Of a DNA stretch of 64,000 bases, positions 61,811 to 64,000 are shown in pieces. The stretch is taken from assembly GCF_040807025.1 (NCBI RefSeq), contig NC_090943.1, positions 9,658,356-9,722,355 of the forward strand, in the 5' to 3' direction. The position numbers and the translations under genes are program-made. Each line of letters begins with the position of its first letter. The first letter of the stretch is position 1. Source of the DNA: Struthio camelus (taxonomy: Eukaryota; Chordata; Aves; Struthioniformes; Struthionidae). The notes beneath the pieces were generated by a model. It made no database searches. It saw only the letters and a program-made list of their open reading frames with translations, and was not told the DNA's origin.

Positions 61811-64000
61811 CTGGAAAAATCAGGTGTCAAGGATATAAAATATTTTAAATGGAAGTTTCTTGAGGGAGGACAGAAAGAAATTCAGTAGTACACACAGTAC
61901 TTCTCAGATATCATCAAGTATTCTACCATTTAAAAACTTCAAAAGCATGTGCTTTGTTTCTAGTTCAAGTGGTTTGTTTCAAAACAAAACAAAACACAAC
62001 ACGCTAAGGTGCAAACTGGATCAGGATACCTCTAACATTATGATTAACTTGGGTAACACTATAAATTTGCCTCTTTCTAAACATCTCCCTCAGCCCATCC
62101 CAGGTCACTGAACACAGAAAATTAACCTTATAGGAAGTCAAGCCATTATCGAGAGCTCTTCTTCTACGCTTAGAAAGTGTAAGAAAATCTTAAGTAGAAG
62201 AAATTGTTGCTACAGTCAGCAACAGACAAGAGAGAAGGAATACGATGCAAAAGAAATTCTATAAAACAAAAAAGAATGTGTTCTTTTTTCCTCCTAAAAG
62301 AAAAGCTATTAACAGATGACTGTGAGCAAGTCAGAGTGCCTTCTTTGTAGGCTCATTAAAAAAGACTGCAATCTGGTGGATGACCTCATTTAAAATCTGT
62401 AAGAAATAAAAACACAGCCTAAAAACAAGAAACCAGGTTAGAAAGTAATAAGTAGTTTCCAAAAAAACTAAGTTTGGTAACGAAATGGCAGAGTTTTTGG
62501 TTGAAGCCTTCTTTTGGAACTTCACCTGCCCTTCACAATTTCTCTAAGACTGGAAGAGTAGGAAAACGTTCCCTCCCCCTAGTATGGAAAAAAGTAAACC
62601 AGGGAATTTTCATCACTCAGCTTAACTTATACTTCCGGAAAAATAACGCAAAGACATAATCCAGTTAAATCAGTCAGAATAAAAATCAGTAGATGAGTAA
62701 AATCAATATGAATTTGTCAAGATTGTCTCCAGTAAATCTTTTTTCCTTTTCTGCCCGAGTAATACATATTGTGGGTGAAGTAGCACAGTTCTGATGTTTT
62801 CATTGTGTTAAGCCTTTAGATACTTCCATCTCTTTCTTAATACGAAAGTAAAATGTGTTATAAATGAAACAAGTGTATAAAGTCTGTTGAAAAGGTGCAC
62901 AAAAAAGGGCAAACAGTACATATCATCAACAGCATGTCAAAAAGGATGTTTTAAGTAGAATTCAACAGTTCTCTTTATTTAAAATAAAAAATATATATAT
63001 TTGTTACACCAAACAAGTGGATCAGTTACACTGATCAATGAACATTGGACAGGCTTATATACCGTGACATAAGCCAAACCTGAAATATTAGCGAGATTAT
63101 CTGAGAACAGTAGTAGACAAGTCAGTATAAGCAAGCATCAAATCTTCTGCAGTTAATGTATTCCTACCAAGATGTAACACAGGACAGGGAGCTAGCTAGC
63201 CAACAGATACGGAGGAAAAAAAAAGCTAGAACCTACTGTGAATCACAGACTGAGAAAACATCACACTAGGATGTAAAAACAGAAACATAGCCTGAAAGTC
63301 GCATGAAGTTTTCCATCATATTTTCAACACCTGACAAGATCTCTGATAGCAAAGTGCATTTTTTTCAGATGAATGAAAGACTTGGATAAACTAAAGAGTA
63401 TCTGAAAAGAGCTAGGAAAATTTTGTATGGACCCAGTAAATCTGACTTAGGAGGGGAAACTCAAAGAATCAGAATTGATGGGTTTAAGAAGTTAAAAAGA
63501 GACAAGTCTTCAAATCCATAAGGACCACTCCAAATGAAAAGAAGTAATTTGTTCTTCCTGTTTGGAGTAGCTCAGATGAATCAAAACAGGGTTAAACTAC
63601 AGTATGGACATGAGGTTAAATTCTCGCAATACAATAGCGAGGCACTGTAAGAAGGTGCCTGGGAAGACTATGAAATCTCCATCACTCCCTGATCTCCTTT
63701 CATGTGATTCTGTGTTCAACAAAAATGTAGGCCTCGTTGGAAAAAAACACTACAAAAACACGTATGCATCCTATTACAACACAAGTATATATTGTGATTT
63801 TTGGTATTAAACAGAATTATTTCCCCTGTTACTATGAAGCTGACAATTCCACCAGCAATATTCACATTTTGAGACCTGGAAGAGGACAACATACAGGAAG
63901 CAGTAAGTTGACAACAAAATCCAGAGCACATCAAAACTTATGAACAGGTTACTGCCATTACCCACAATACTCCAAGAAGCCCCAGCCCAATTCACATCCT
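61811..64000 (-). other. PAXIP1: PAXIP1 intron, 5' side (partial)
   Basis: The stretch upstream of the first visible exon. I looked for the expected upstream peptide (KPSWV...CG.LLP) and did not find it, so the window ends inside an intron. Contents: AT-rich sequence, A-rich runs such as 61980-62000, and an old CR1-like segment near 63.4-63.5 kb. Confidence 0.7.
63385..63505 (+). mobile_element. Probable old CR1/L3-like fragment
   Basis: TTGGATAAACTAAAGAGTAT, GAAAAGAGCTAGGAAAATTT, AATCTGACTTAGGAGGGGAA and ACTCAAAGAATCAGAATTGA follow the layout of the pre-3' region of ancient CR1/L3 elements. Identified from memory of the pattern only. Confidence 0.35.

Noticed and set aside
61811..64000. Upstream PAXIP1 exon within the last 2 kb
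   Set aside because: No stretch on the minus strand encodes the expected KPSWV-type peptide with a donor in the right phase. The open frames there have unrelated composition.

Overview
The window is vertebrate nuclear DNA, most likely from a bird. Evidence for this is an intron-rich gene with GT-AG introns, AT-rich low-repeat non-coding DNA, and remnants of CR1 retrotransposons, including the typical CR1 3' end (GGTCCCTTCCAACCT followed by a CTATGATTCTG-type tail). There are no operons, bacterial genes or CRISPR arrays. I cannot name the species.

Right half (about 31.1-64 kb): one protein-coding gene on the minus strand, PAXIP1 (PTIP), a multi-BRCT adaptor of the KMT2C/KMT2D histone H3K4 methyltransferase complexes and of the 53BP1 DNA-damage pathway. 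I traced 17 coding exons from 61810 down to 31979. All are bounded by plausible splice sites and all join in phase, giving 1003 residues. The first exon(s), about 87 residues by comparison with mammalian PAXIP1, lie beyond the right edge. Visible parts are the end of BRCT1, BRCT2, an acidic tract, a very long glutamine-rich exon, BRCT3-BRCT4, a basic linker and BRCT5-BRCT6. The largest intron (51999-60629) is 8.6 kb; I see no nested gene in any intron.

Left half (1 to about 31 kb): I find no protein-coding gene I can defend. In other vertebrates DPP6 lies convergently on this side of PAXIP1, but no DPP6 exon is recognisable here, so this looks like the intergenic interval. It holds a CpG-dense GC-only minisatellite (13.25-13.54 kb), a smaller CpG-rich pocket (19.38-19.53 kb), an internally deleted CR1 copy (27.87-28.70 kb), microsatellites, several perfect hairpins or palindromes and a few unexplained long open frames.

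The points most worth checking are the altered or extended C-terminus of PAXIP1, a tandem acceptor that would swap residues before BRCT3, an 8-bp tandem repeat overlapping a weak 5' splice site, the GC minisatellite, and a 265-codon open frame at 9.8-10.6 kb. I saw no convincing new biological system.
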